64,000 bases of DNA from Amycolatopsis tolypomycina (lineage in GTDB: Bacteria > Actinomycetota > Actinomycetes > Mycobacteriales > Pseudonocardiaceae), in the NCBI RefSeq assembly GCF_900105945.1, contig NZ_FNSO01000004.1, positions 3,596,001 to 3,660,000 of the forward strand, given 5' to 3'. Below, piece after piece: positions 20,353 through 28,131 of this stretch. Made by a program: the position numbers and the translations under genes. The notes under the pieces are model-generated. The model had not been told where the DNA came from and searched no databases. It worked only from the letters and a program-made list of their open reading frames with translations. Position 1 is the first letter of the stretch; the number at the start of each line of letters is the position of its first letter.

Positions 20353-21354
20353 ATGGCCGACATCGACCGCCGGTTCGGGTTCCGGCACCTGCGGGGTGCC
20401 CCCACCGTGCACATCCGCCACTACCGCCGCGGCAAGCTCGCGCACGACGGCGTCGGGCTGTCGTTCTGGTACCGGCCGCTGACGGCGGTCGTCTCGGAGG
20501 TCCCGGTCGACGACCGTGAGCTGCCGCTGCTGTTCCACGCCCGCACCGCCGACTTCCAGGACGTCACCGTCCAGCTCGCCCTCACCTTCCGGATCGAGGA
20601 CCCGGCGCTGGCCGCGCAGCGCATCGACTTCTCCATCGACCCGGACACCGGCCGCTGGCGGAGCGACCCGCTCGCCCAGATCAGCGGGCTGCTCACCGAA
20701 AACGTCCAGCAGTACGCCGTCGAGGTGCTGACTCGCACCCCGCTGGCCACCGCGCTCGTCGACGGCGTCCGCGCGGTCCGCGACCGCATCCGCGCCGGCC
20801 TGGCCGAAGAGGACACCCGGCTCGCGCAGACCGGCTCGGCGGTGATCGACGTCCGCGTCGTGGCGATCCGGGCCGAGGCCGACGTCGAGAAGGCGCTCCA
20901 GACGACCGCGCGGGAGAAGGTGCAGCAGGAGGCCGACCGGGCGACGTTCGAACGGCGTGCCCTCGCCGTCGAACGCGAGCGCGCGATCAGCGAAAACGAG
21001 CTGCAGAACCAGATCGAGCTGGCCCGCCGCGAGGAGCAGCTGCTCGCCCAGCGCGGCGCGAACGCCCGGCGTCAGGCCGAAGAAGCGGCGGAGGCGAACC
21101 GGATCGAGACGGAGGCGCAGGCGTCGCGCGAGGAGCGGCTGACCCAGGTGAAGGCCGCGGGCAAGCGGGCACTCGGCGAGGCGGAGGCGGCGGGTGAGGC
21201 GGCCAGGCTGGCGGCGTACCGCGACCTGCCGGAGGGGGTGCTGACCGGGCTGGCGCTCAAGGAACTCGCGGGCAACCTGCCGCAGATCGACAGCCTCGTG
21301 CTGACGCCGGACCTGCTCACGCCGCTGCTGACGAAGCTGGGCGTGCGCTCGTGA
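20353..21354 (+). CDS. SPFH/band-7 domain protein
   Basis: 333 residues from ATG 20353, with AGAGGAGG just upstream. Residues 20-170 form an SPFH (stomatin/prohibitin/flotillin) domain. Residues 180-290 are a long charged helical region rich in Glu, Arg and Ala, a probable coiled coil for oligomerisation. No clear membrane anchor is visible. It overlaps the NAD-kinase-like gene by four bases (GTGA) and shares its NrtR-controlled promoter. Family members scaffold membrane microdomains; how that connects to NAD(P) is unknown. Confidence 0.8.
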   Translation: MADIDRRFGFRHLRGAPTVHIRHYRRGKLAHDGVGLSFWYRPLTAVVSEVPVDDRELPLLFHARTADFQDVTVQLALTFRIEDPALAAQRIDFSIDPDTGRWRSDPLAQISGLLTENVQQYAVEVLTRTPLATALVDGVRAVRDRIRAGLAEEDTRLAQTGSAVIDVRVVAIRAEADVEKALQTTAREKVQQEADRATFERRALAVERERAISENELQNQIELARREEQLLAQRGANARRQAEEAAEANRIETEAQASREERLTQVKAAGKRALGEAEAAGEAARLAAYRDLPEGVLTGLALKELAGNLPQIDSLVLTPDLLTPLLTKLGVRS

Positions 21355-22220
21355 GCCTGGCCCCGCGGGTCGTGCTCGTCCACCGCCGCACCGAACTCGA
21401 CGAGCTGCTCGCCCGCCACGGCACGCGCGGGCAGGCGGAGTTCTTCCTGCGCACCCGGGGCCGCGACCTCGCCGAGGTGACCGCGGCGGACGCGGCGGTG
21501 CGTGCCGCGCTCGCCGCGGCCAGCGCCGCCATCCCGCTCGACTGGCGCCGCGGCGAGGTCGAACGCGCCGACCTCGACCGGTTCCTGTTCACGCCCGAGG
21601 ACGTCGTCGTGGTGGTCGGGCAGGACGGCCTGATCGCCAACGTCGCCAAGTACCTCGACGGCCAGCCGGTGATCGGGGTCGCCCCGGGTGAGCCCGGCGT
21701 GCTGGTCAGGCACCCGGTGGAGGCCGTCGCCGATCTCGTGCGGTCCACCGGCGACGTCGAGCACCGGACGATGGCGGAGCTCACCGCGGACGACGGCCAG
21801 CGGCTGCTCGCCCTCAACGAGATCTACCTGGGGCATGCCGGGCACCAGACTGCCCGCTACCGGCTGGGGGTCGGTGGCGGGCGGGCGGAGCGCCAGGCGT
21901 CGTCGGGGATCCTGGTCGGGACGGGCACCGGGGCGACCGGCTGGTGCGGGTCGGTGTGGCGCGAACGCCGCAGCGGCCTGCCCCTGCCGGCCCCCGGCGA
22001 AGCCCGGCTGGTCTGGTTCGTGCGGGAGGCCTGGCCGTCACCGACGACCGGGACCACCTGCACCGAGGGCGAGCTGACGCGGGCGCCGCTGACGGTCGAG
22101 GTCGAATCCGACCGGCTGGTCGCGTTCGGCGACGGCCTCGAAGCCGACACGGTCGCCCTGACCCGCGGCCAGACGGCGGTCTTCGCTCCCGCGGCGAAGA
22201 CCGTCCGCCTGGTGCGGTGA
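21351..22220 (+). CDS. NAD-kinase-like protein
   Basis: 289 residues, GTG start overlapping the SPFH stop. It has the general NadK layout: a diacylglycerol/NAD-kinase glycine loop in altered form (VVVVGQDGLIANVAKYLDG; GQDG instead of GGDG), an NE-containing motif (LNEIYLGHAGHQTARY) and a glycine/threonine-rich segment (SSGILVGTGTGATGW) where kinases have STGSTAY. The altered loop means catalysis cannot be assumed. Control by NrtR fits an NAD(P)-related function. Confidence 0.72.
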   Translation: MSLAPRVVLVHRRTELDELLARHGTRGQAEFFLRTRGRDLAEVTAADAAVRAALAAASAAIPLDWRRGEVERADLDRFLFTPEDVVVVVGQDGLIANVAKYLDGQPVIGVAPGEPGVLVRHPVEAVADLVRSTGDVEHRTMAELTADDGQRLLALNEIYLGHAGHQTARYRLGVGGGRAERQASSGILVGTGTGATGWCGSVWRERRSGLPLPAPGEARLVWFVREAWPSPTTGTTCTEGELTRAPLTVEVESDRLVAFGDGLEADTVALTRGQTAVFAPAAKTVRLVR

Positions 22221-22224
22221 CGGA

Positions 22225-22261
22225 ACGGACGACACGCGTGCTCAGACGGACGACACGCGTG
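22225..22261. repeat. 21-bp-spaced direct repeat at the IS target
   Basis: ACGGACGACACGCGTG occurs at 22225-22240 and 22246-22261. A degenerate copy (GGGACGACACGG) lies beyond the IS near 23538-23549. Removing the IS and one target copy restores the 12-bp palindrome GACACGCGTGTC at the insertion point. This was probably the terminator region of the NAD-kinase-like operon. Confidence 0.75.
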
Positions 22262-22294
22262 TGGAGTTGCCCCGGTGAGGCGGACACGGGGTTT

Positions 22295-23176
22295 TCAGGC
22301 AGCCAGGGCCTGACGATAGTTGATTCGGGCTTCGGCTGGGGTGTTCTGGCCGACCGTTGAGTGCAGCCGGTTGTGGTTGTAGTAGCGCAGCCAGGTGAAC
22401 ACGTCCTGGCGCGCCTCGGCGCGGGTGCGCCAGATCGAGACACCGATTTCGGTCTTCAGGGTGGCGAAGAAGGCTTCGGCGACGGCGTTGTCGTAGCAGG
22501 ACCCCACCCGCCCGACCGACGGGCGGATCCGGTGCTCGGCGAGGGCGGCCCGGAACTGGCTGCTCGTGTATTGGACGCCGCGGTCGGAGTGGAACACCGC
22601 GTCGGGCTGGATGAGGCCGCGGGCGGTCGCGAGGTCGATGGCGTCGCAGACGAGGTCGGTGCGCATGTGGTCGGCCATGGCGTGACCGACGACCTCCCGG
22701 GTGTGCAGGTCGATGACGGTGGCCAGGTAGAGCCAGCCCTCGAAGGTGGGCAGGCAGGTGATGTCCCCGACCAGCCGTGTCCCGGGTTTCTCGGCGGTGA
22801 AGTCGCGGCGGATCAGGTCCTGTGCTGGGGTGACCGGGCCGGCCGCAGGCCGGGTCAACGCTCGGCGTTTGCGGCGGGTGATCCCGGCCAGGCCGTGTGC
22901 GCGCATGAGCCGCTCGACCCGCTTGTGGTTCACCACGATCCCGCGGCGGTGCAGTTCGGCGGTGACACGGGGGACGCCGTAGGCACCGCGGTGTTCGGTA
23001 TGGATCTCGGTGATCAGCCTGACCAGTTCGGCCTCGGCCTCCGCCCGCCGGGCACGGCCGGCTTCGGCGGCGATCCACTCGTGGAAGCCTTGCCGGCGCA
23101 GGCCCAGGACCTGGCACAACCGCTTGACACCGAACTCGGTTCGGTGTTCGGAGATGAACCGGTAGCGGTAGATCAT
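22295..23176 (-). CDS. IS3-family transposase OrfB (DDE integrase domain)
   Basis: 293 residues. An N-terminal HTH_21-like segment (HRGAYGVPRVTAELHRRG) precedes an rve integrase core with the DDE triad in GDITCLPTFEGW, FHSDRGVQY and NAVAEAFFATLKTE. The start ATG overlaps the OrfA stop as ATGA. Translation may use coupling or a -1 frameshift; no classical A6G slippery run is seen in the overlap. Confidence 0.93.
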   Translation of the reverse strand: MIYRYRFISEHRTEFGVKRLCQVLGLRRQGFHEWIAAEAGRARRAEAEAELVRLITEIHTEHRGAYGVPRVTAELHRRGIVVNHKRVERLMRAHGLAGITRRKRRALTRPAAGPVTPAQDLIRRDFTAEKPGTRLVGDITCLPTFEGWLYLATVIDLHTREVVGHAMADHMRTDLVCDAIDLATARGLIQPDAVFHSDRGVQYTSSQFRAALAEHRIRPSVGRVGSCYDNAVAEAFFATLKTEIGVSIWRTRAEARQDVFTWLRYYNHNRLHSTVGQNTPAEARINYRQALAA

Positions 23177-23463
23177 CGATCCATCTCGCGCGCAAAATAG
23201 GCGGCCGCTTTCCGCAGGATCTCCTTCTCTTTCTGCAGCTCAGCGACCTGCTTCCGCAACCGCGTCACCTCCAGGGCCTCCGCCGGGTCTTCTGCCGGCG
23301 GCCCGGCCTCCGCGGCCTGCTTGGCGGTGTTGACCCACGCCCGCAGGGTCTCGTGGTTGACCCCTAGTTCGCGGGCGATCTGCCGCAACGGCCGGTCACT
23401 CGAGTTGACCAGCTCGACCGCGTCACGACGGAACTGCTCCGGATACTTCGACCTGGAAGACAT
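23173..23463 (-). CDS. IS3-family transposase OrfA (HTH)
   Basis: 96 residues from ATG 23463. It carries the HTH_Tnp_1 helix-turn-helix (YPEQFRRDAVELV to NHETLRAWV) that binds the IS ends. A C-terminal leucine-zipper-like helix (LEVTRLRKQVAELQKEKEIL) is used for OrfA/OrfAB multimerisation. Confidence 0.92.
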   Translation of the reverse strand: MSSRSKYPEQFRRDAVELVNSSDRPLRQIARELGVNHETLRAWVNTAKQAAEAGPPAEDPAEALEVTRLRKQVAELQKEKEILRKAAAYFAREMDR

Positions 23464-23552
23464 CAGGACATCCTCCCTCCAGACCACTGTCTGGAATCAA
23501 GGTGTCCGGCCCCACGGGGCAACTCCACGTGTCTGAAGGGACGACACGGCGG

Positions 23553-25775
23553 TCAGGTGCCGTAGCGGGCCTTGACGATCGACGGGGTGTCGAGGTTGTG
23601 GCCCGCGTCCATGCTCTGGGCCAGGCGCAGGTACTGGCCCTCGGCCCACATCAGCGGGCCCGCGCTGCCCGTCGGGCGGCCGAGACCGAAGCAGCCGACG
23701 TCCGCGCGGTCCCAGACCTGCTCGGGGACGAAGTAGCCGTCGTTGACCGAGTCCGCCATCGACTTCAGGTACACCGCCGCCGACCTGCCGTTGGCCAGCT
23801 CGTACTGCCCGCGTTCCCCGGACAGCACCGGCCAGAGGCGGCCGAAGCGCTGGCCTGCACCGGCGGGCCAGCCGCTGCAGTTGGCGTTGCTCTCGCCGTA
23901 GTTGTCGTGGGGGTAGCGGTGGAAGTAGATGTCGCCGTTGGGCAGCGTCACCTGCATGGGCGCGTTGCCGTCGGACGCCGCGGCCGTGGGGGCCACCGAG
24001 CCGGCGATCGTCGCGTCGGCTGCCGGGCGAATGCCGAGCCGGACCAGGTCGAGGAAGCCGAAGTCCGTGACGTCGTGCTCGTAGAAGCAGCCTTCGTCGA
24101 AGCAGATCGTCGCGGTGTCGTTCGGGTTTCCGGCGCGGTCGAGACGCTCGTAGTACGTGTGGCCGCCCCAGTAGCCGGACGTCGTGACGGTCCAGCCGGC
24201 CAGGGAGTTGCGCCAGGAGTCCGCTGTGGACTCCCAGGACGCCGCGCTCGCCGTGTCGCCGTTGGCCCGGGCGATGGCTCCGGCCGCGATCAGGCCGGCG
24301 ATCTCGGCCGCCACCGAGGAGGGTGACTTGCCGTACTGCTCCTCCCAGCGCTCGGTCGTGTCCGGACCGGTCGACACGATGTGGTTCGCCGTCGTCTTGA
24401 CCTTGGCGTAGGTCGACGCGTCGGTGAGGCCGGTCATCCACGCCAGGAGGATGGCGTTCGCGTCCTGGTCGAGCTGTTCGCAGCAGCCGAGCTGCTGAGG
24501 GCTTGCCCCGGCGACGCCGGAAACGGGGCTGTAGCGCGGGAACGAGCCAGCGGGGTACGTCATGCCGTCACCCGCGGTCGGGGTGCCGATCCACTGGGAG
24601 TTCCAGAGGAACTGGGCCATGCGTTTCGCCTGGGCGGTGTCGCCTGCCGCGATGAGGCCCGTGGCCTGCTGGTAGAGGTCGCGGCCCCAGACGCGGTGGT
24701 AGCCGTCGTTGAGGTGGTCCCCGTTGGTGAAGTCACCCCAGGGAGTGGCCAGGCCCGCGACGCTTGCTCCGGGGTGCTGCTTGTCTTCGGCCGTCTTCAG
24801 CGCCATGGCCGCGACGTAGTAGGTACGGCGTCGTTGCGTGTCGGCCGAGACGCTGGCCGGCGCGGGTTTGAGGCTGTTGACGTAGGAGTTCCAGCCGCTG
24901 CGGTAGGAGGCCGACACGGCGGTGAACCCGCTGCTCAGCGACGCGCTCGCGGCCGACGAGGCGGCCGCCGCGGTGCCGCCGTAGCCGAGGGCCACCGTGA
25001 AGGTGGTGTCCGCGCCCACCGGGATCTGTCCACACTGGACCACGTTGCCCGTGCCGGAGATGTTGTCGAACTGGTTGTTCAGTGCCTTGTCGGCGCGGAG
25101 GTCCACCAGGCAGTCACTGGCCGCGCCGCTGTAGCCGTTGTCGTGGGCGGCGAAACCGGTCGAGGCTCGCAGTGCCGAGACGACCGTCGTCGCTGACCCG
25201 CCGAAGAGTGTTTCGGTTCCGCTCGCCAGCAGGCCGGTGCCGTCCCACCAGGCGTTGTCGTTGGCTCCGCCGCCGGCCATCGAGGGGTTGGCCAGGAGGT
25301 AGAGGCGGTAGCTGCCGCCGTCGAGGGACTGGAAGCGGGTGCTCGTCACCAGGGTCGCGCGGGCCGGGTCGGTCACGTAGTTCGTCGTGATCCGGTACTT
25401 GCCGCTCTTCGCCGTGTTGGTGATCGTGTACTGGAGGGCTTTTTCGTCGGGCATGGTCACGACGTGGTTCGTGGCGTCGCGTTCCAGGTCCACGAAGGTC
25501 GAGCCGTCGGTGATGACGTACTGCATGTCCTGCATGTTGGGGACGTCGGCTCGGGGGTAGAAGACCTCCGACGTCACCCCGTTGGCCACCGTGAACCAGA
25601 CGGGGCCGGCGGTGGTCGTCGATGTTCCCAGTGCCGACTTGTTGCCCGTGGCCCAGGAGGCTCCTCCTCCGCAGCAGTCCGTTGCCGTTCCTGCTGCCTG
25701 GGCGGTTCCCTGGAGGGTTGCGGCCAGCAGGACTGCTGCTCCGGTGGCGGCCAGGACCGCTTTCCACCTGATCAT
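23553..25775 (-). CDS. Secreted GH15 glucoamylase/glucodextranase-like enzyme
   Basis: 740 residues from ATG 25775, with GGAGG six bases upstream. A Sec signal peptide (MIRWK, then a hydrophobic Ala/Leu core, cleavage after AQA) directs export. A beta-rich glucodextranase-N-like domain (about 35-290) precedes the (alpha/alpha)6 GH15 barrel. Glutamates in the acid/base and base positions of the family are seen in ERWEEQYG and LMWAEGQYLRLA, and the substrate-binding WGRDLYQQ is present. It would release glucose from starch or dextran-type glucans outside the cell. A perfect inverted repeat lies 28 bp upstream of the start. Confidence 0.9.
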   Translation of the reverse strand: MIRWKAVLAATGAAVLLAATLQGTAQAAGTATDCCGGGASWATGNKSALGTSTTTAGPVWFTVANGVTSEVFYPRADVPNMQDMQYVITDGSTFVDLERDATNHVVTMPDEKALQYTITNTAKSGKYRITTNYVTDPARATLVTSTRFQSLDGGSYRLYLLANPSMAGGGANDNAWWDGTGLLASGTETLFGGSATTVVSALRASTGFAAHDNGYSGAASDCLVDLRADKALNNQFDNISGTGNVVQCGQIPVGADTTFTVALGYGGTAAAASSAASASLSSGFTAVSASYRSGWNSYVNSLKPAPASVSADTQRRRTYYVAAMALKTAEDKQHPGASVAGLATPWGDFTNGDHLNDGYHRVWGRDLYQQATGLIAAGDTAQAKRMAQFLWNSQWIGTPTAGDGMTYPAGSFPRYSPVSGVAGASPQQLGCCEQLDQDANAILLAWMTGLTDASTYAKVKTTANHIVSTGPDTTERWEEQYGKSPSSVAAEIAGLIAAGAIARANGDTASAASWESTADSWRNSLAGWTVTTSGYWGGHTYYERLDRAGNPNDTATICFDEGCFYEHDVTDFGFLDLVRLGIRPAADATIAGSVAPTAAASDGNAPMQVTLPNGDIYFHRYPHDNYGESNANCSGWPAGAGQRFGRLWPVLSGERGQYELANGRSAAVYLKSMADSVNDGYFVPEQVWDRADVGCFGLGRPTGSAGPLMWAEGQYLRLAQSMDAGHNLDTPSIVKARYGT

Positions 25776-25802
25776 CGGGGGCCTCCGACGGCGTTGTCGT
25801 GG

Positions 25803-25825
25803 ATATGTTGTTGGCCGCAACATAT
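25803..25825 (-). promoter_or_regulatory. Palindrome upstream of the glucoamylase gene
   Basis: ATATGTTG-N7-CAACATAT, a perfect inverted repeat with 8-bp arms, stands 28 bp before the start codon in an unusually AT-rich patch. It is a good operator candidate for a sugar-responsive (LacI/MalR-like) repressor encoded elsewhere. Confidence 0.6.
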
Positions 25826-25936
25826 TGAGCCGTGGCGTGGTGACAGGCAATGTCCGATCGGACTTTATCGATTCAGATTGGGCCGGCTGGCGGCTTCTGA
25901 TCGGGGCTGCGGGGGGCCTGGGCGGACTGGGGCTGG

Positions 25937-26632
25937 TTATGCGTTGGCGATGCGGTCGAGCCACTCGGCCATGAGCGTGCGCTCGGCTTTGGTGAGCCTT
26001 GTCGCGCCGTCGAGTCCCGCCTTCAGTGCCACCGCGCGCTCCGGGAGGTTTGTGCCTGCCGGCTCCTTCGCTCCGGTCAAGATGCGGTCCAGCACCGTTT
26101 CGCGGGCCGTTTCCGAGAGGTCGGGATCTCGCTCTGCCTCCGGCGTTGCTATCTGGGTCAGCACTACGCCCATTCCTGCTGCGTGTGTCAGGTGTGCCGC
26201 CCGCTCTACGCTCACGCGGAGACGGCCTGCCGATGCCACTCGCTTCACTATGCGTCGCAGCATAGCTTCCGCCTCGCGAGCTGCCGGGGAGGTGCGGCCC
26301 GGGCGGGGGTCGCCGTACATCAGTACGTAGAACTCCGGCCTTGCCAAGCCGAACTCGATGTGGAGGTCCCAGCCGCGGCGGAGGTCCTCCACCGGGTCGG
26401 CCGTTTCACCCATCGCTCGCTTGCTCTTCAGGTACTCGTCGAAGCCGTACGCCGCCACCGCGTCGAGGAGGCCGTCCTTGTCTCCGAACAGGCGGTAGAG
26501 CGCCGGGGGCTGGACTCCCGCCGCCGCGCTCACCGCGCGGGTGGACAGGCCTTCACGACCCTCCGCCGCCAGCAGGGCCGCCGCCGCCTCGAGGATTCGC
26601 CCGCGGGTGTCCGCCGCCGTCTTCGGTGCCAT
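25937..26632 (-). CDS. TetR-family transcriptional regulator
   Basis: 231 residues with an N-terminal TetR helix-turn-helix (TRGRILEAAAALLAAEG, then VSAAAGVQPPALYRLFGDKDGLL) and a divergent ligand-binding C-terminus. It lies 27 bp downstream of the glycerate kinase gene on the same strand, so it may be read as the last gene of the purine/glyoxylate unit or from its own promoter, where an inverted repeat abuts the start. The ligand is unknown. Confidence 0.88.
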   Translation of the reverse strand: MAPKTAADTRGRILEAAAALLAAEGREGLSTRAVSAAAGVQPPALYRLFGDKDGLLDAVAAYGFDEYLKSKRAMGETADPVEDLRRGWDLHIEFGLARPEFYVLMYGDPRPGRTSPAAREAEAMLRRIVKRVASAGRLRVSVERAAHLTHAAGMGVVLTQIATPEAERDPDLSETARETVLDRILTGAKEPAGTNLPERAVALKAGLDGATRLTKAERTLMAEWLDRIANA

Positions 26633-26633
26633 G

Positions 26634-26647
26634 GTTACAATGATAAC
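26634..26647 (-). promoter_or_regulatory. Inverted repeat abutting the tetR start
   Basis: GTTA-N6-TAAC in an AT-rich 27-bp gap ends one base before the ATG of the TetR gene. It is a candidate autoregulatory site. The arms are short. Confidence 0.35.
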
Positions 26648-26659
26648 AAGAGTTTGGTA

Positions 26660-27748
26660 TCAGGTGTTCGGTAGTGTGATCCGGTGGGTCAGGCGGCGCA
26701 GCAAGGACGCTGCCTCCGCCATGCAGCGGGCCGGGTCCGGTTCCAGGTCTGTCAGTGCGTACGCCGCTGCGATGCCTGCGCTCGCCAGCTCCGCTGCCGT
26801 GAGCTCGCAGCGCCCCGACACGGCGACGCACGGGATTCCCTTCGCGGCCGCCGCGCGGGCCACTCCGGCCGGGGCCTTGCCGGACAGCGTCTGCCTGTCG
26901 AGGGAGCCCTCGCCGGTGATCACCAGGGTGGCTTCGGCCAGTGCCTCGTCGAAGCCGAGCAGGTCGAGGAGCAGGTCGATGCCCGGGCGCATCCGCGCGC
27001 CCAGCACCGCCATGGCCGCGAAGCCCACTCCCCCGGCCGCTCCGGCTCCCGGGTGGGCCGCGTACTCCGGGCCGGCGATCGATGCCCAGTGCCGCAGGGC
27101 CGCGTCCAAGGTTTCGACGTCGGCCGGGGACGCCCCCTTCTGCGGGCCGTAGACCGCTGCGGCCCCGCTCGGTCCGTACAGGGGGTTGTCCACGTCGCTC
27201 GCCAGCTCGATGTCCACTTCGGACAGGTGTGACACGTCCAGGGAAGCCACCTCGGACAATGCCGCACCCCCGAACGGGACTTCGCGCCCGTCGTGGTCGA
27301 GGAGCCGGGCGCCGAGTGCGGTCACCATTCCCGCGCCGCCGTCGGTGCAGGCGCTTCCTCCCACGCCCAGCACGACCCGGCGGCAGCCGGCCCGGATCGC
27401 GGCCGCGATGATGTCGCCGGTCCCGGCGCTCGTGGCGGTGAGCGGCCGGCGGGCCGGCGGGAGGAGGTGCAGTCCGGATGCCTCCGCCAGCTCGACCACC
27501 GCGGTGTCGCCGCGGACCGCGTACGACGCCGTCCGCCACTCGCCCGCCGGGCCGCGGGCCGGGACCTCGACGCGGTGGAAGCCCGCCGCCACCGCCGCGT
27601 CGAGGGTTCCCTCGCCGCCGTCGGCCACCGGGAGCCGGTGGACCGCCGCCGCGGGGTGGACGTCGGCCAGGCCCGCCGCCACCGCCGAGGCCACCTCCGC
27701 CGCGGTCAGCGAGCCCTTGAACTTGTCCGGGGCGATCAGGACCTTCAC
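26660..27748 (-). CDS. glxK: Glycerate 2-kinase (GlxK/GarK family)
   Basis: 362 residues from GTG 27748. Signature motifs are IAPDKFKGSLTAAEV at the N-terminus, VADGGEGTLDA, LGVGGSACTDGGAGM and ITGEGSLDRQTLSGKAP. It phosphorylates D-glycerate to 2-phosphoglycerate, the last step of the glyoxylate-to-glycerate route whose other enzymes are at 34384-37773. The start overlaps the stop of the preceding small gene (GTGA). Confidence 0.9.
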   Translation of the reverse strand: MKVLIAPDKFKGSLTAAEVASAVAAGLADVHPAAAVHRLPVADGGEGTLDAAVAAGFHRVEVPARGPAGEWRTASYAVRGDTAVVELAEASGLHLLPPARRPLTATSAGTGDIIAAAIRAGCRRVVLGVGGSACTDGGAGMVTALGARLLDHDGREVPFGGAALSEVASLDVSHLSEVDIELASDVDNPLYGPSGAAAVYGPQKGASPADVETLDAALRHWASIAGPEYAAHPGAGAAGGVGFAAMAVLGARMRPGIDLLLDLLGFDEALAEATLVITGEGSLDRQTLSGKAPAGVARAAAAKGIPCVAVSGRCELTAAELASAGIAAAYALTDLEPDPARCMAEAASLLRRLTHRITLPNT

Positions 27749-28122
27749 GCGCTCGCCTTGAACGCCCGCCAGTCGCCGATCTCGGTGATGTCCCGGAGGG
27801 CCACGTGCGAGGTGTACGGCCGCCGCAGCAGCATGGCGAAGGCCGAACTCCCGTCCGCCAGCTCCACCACGCCCAGCTCCAGCTCGTGGGGTTCGGCCGG
27901 GAGCACCTTGTCCCGCAGGGCGTCCAGGGACACGTCGTACACCTCGCCGGTGACCGGGGCGCCGCCGTGCGAGACCGGGTACAGGGCCGGGCACTGGTCG
28001 CCCACCGCGTAGAACCGGTACTTCGGGGCCGTTTCCGCCGTCGCCACGAACGGCGATCCGGCCAGCAGGTGGTGCAGGGGCTCGCCGCGCATGGCGCCGC
28101 CGTTGAAGAACATCAGGGGCAC
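27745..28122 (-). CDS. Allophanate-hydrolase-related GGCT-like protein
   Basis: 125 residues. The start MPLMFFNGGAMRGEPLHHLL and the internal YPVSHGGAPVTGEVYDV are typical of gamma-glutamylcyclotransferase-fold proteins related to the C-terminal domain of allophanate hydrolase. It sits between the purine permease and glycerate kinase in one co-directional set, which fits a role in ureide/purine nitrogen breakdown. Its reaction is not known. Confidence 0.72.
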   Translation of the reverse strand: MPLMFFNGGAMRGEPLHHLLAGSPFVATAETAPKYRFYAVGDQCPALYPVSHGGAPVTGEVYDVSLDALRDKVLPAEPHELELGVVELADGSSAFAMLLRRPYTSHVALRDITEIGDWRAFKASA

Positions 28123-28131
28123 GGGAACTCC

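Larger units (their letters stand above)
22262..23527 (-). mobile_element. Complete IS3-family insertion sequence, 1266 bp
   Basis: Terminal inverted repeats begin TGGAGTTGCCCCG at both ends and match at about 22 of 26 positions. The element is flanked by a 4-bp target duplication, CGTG (22258-22261 and 23528-23531). Inside are overlapping orfA and orfB of an IS3-type transposase. Both frames and both ends are intact, so it may still be active. Confidence 0.93.

Noticed and set aside
23165..23200. Programmed -1 frameshift slippery sequence joining OrfA and OrfB
   Set aside because: No A-rich heptamer of the usual IS3 type is present at the overlap; simple ATGA coupling explains the arrangement equally well.
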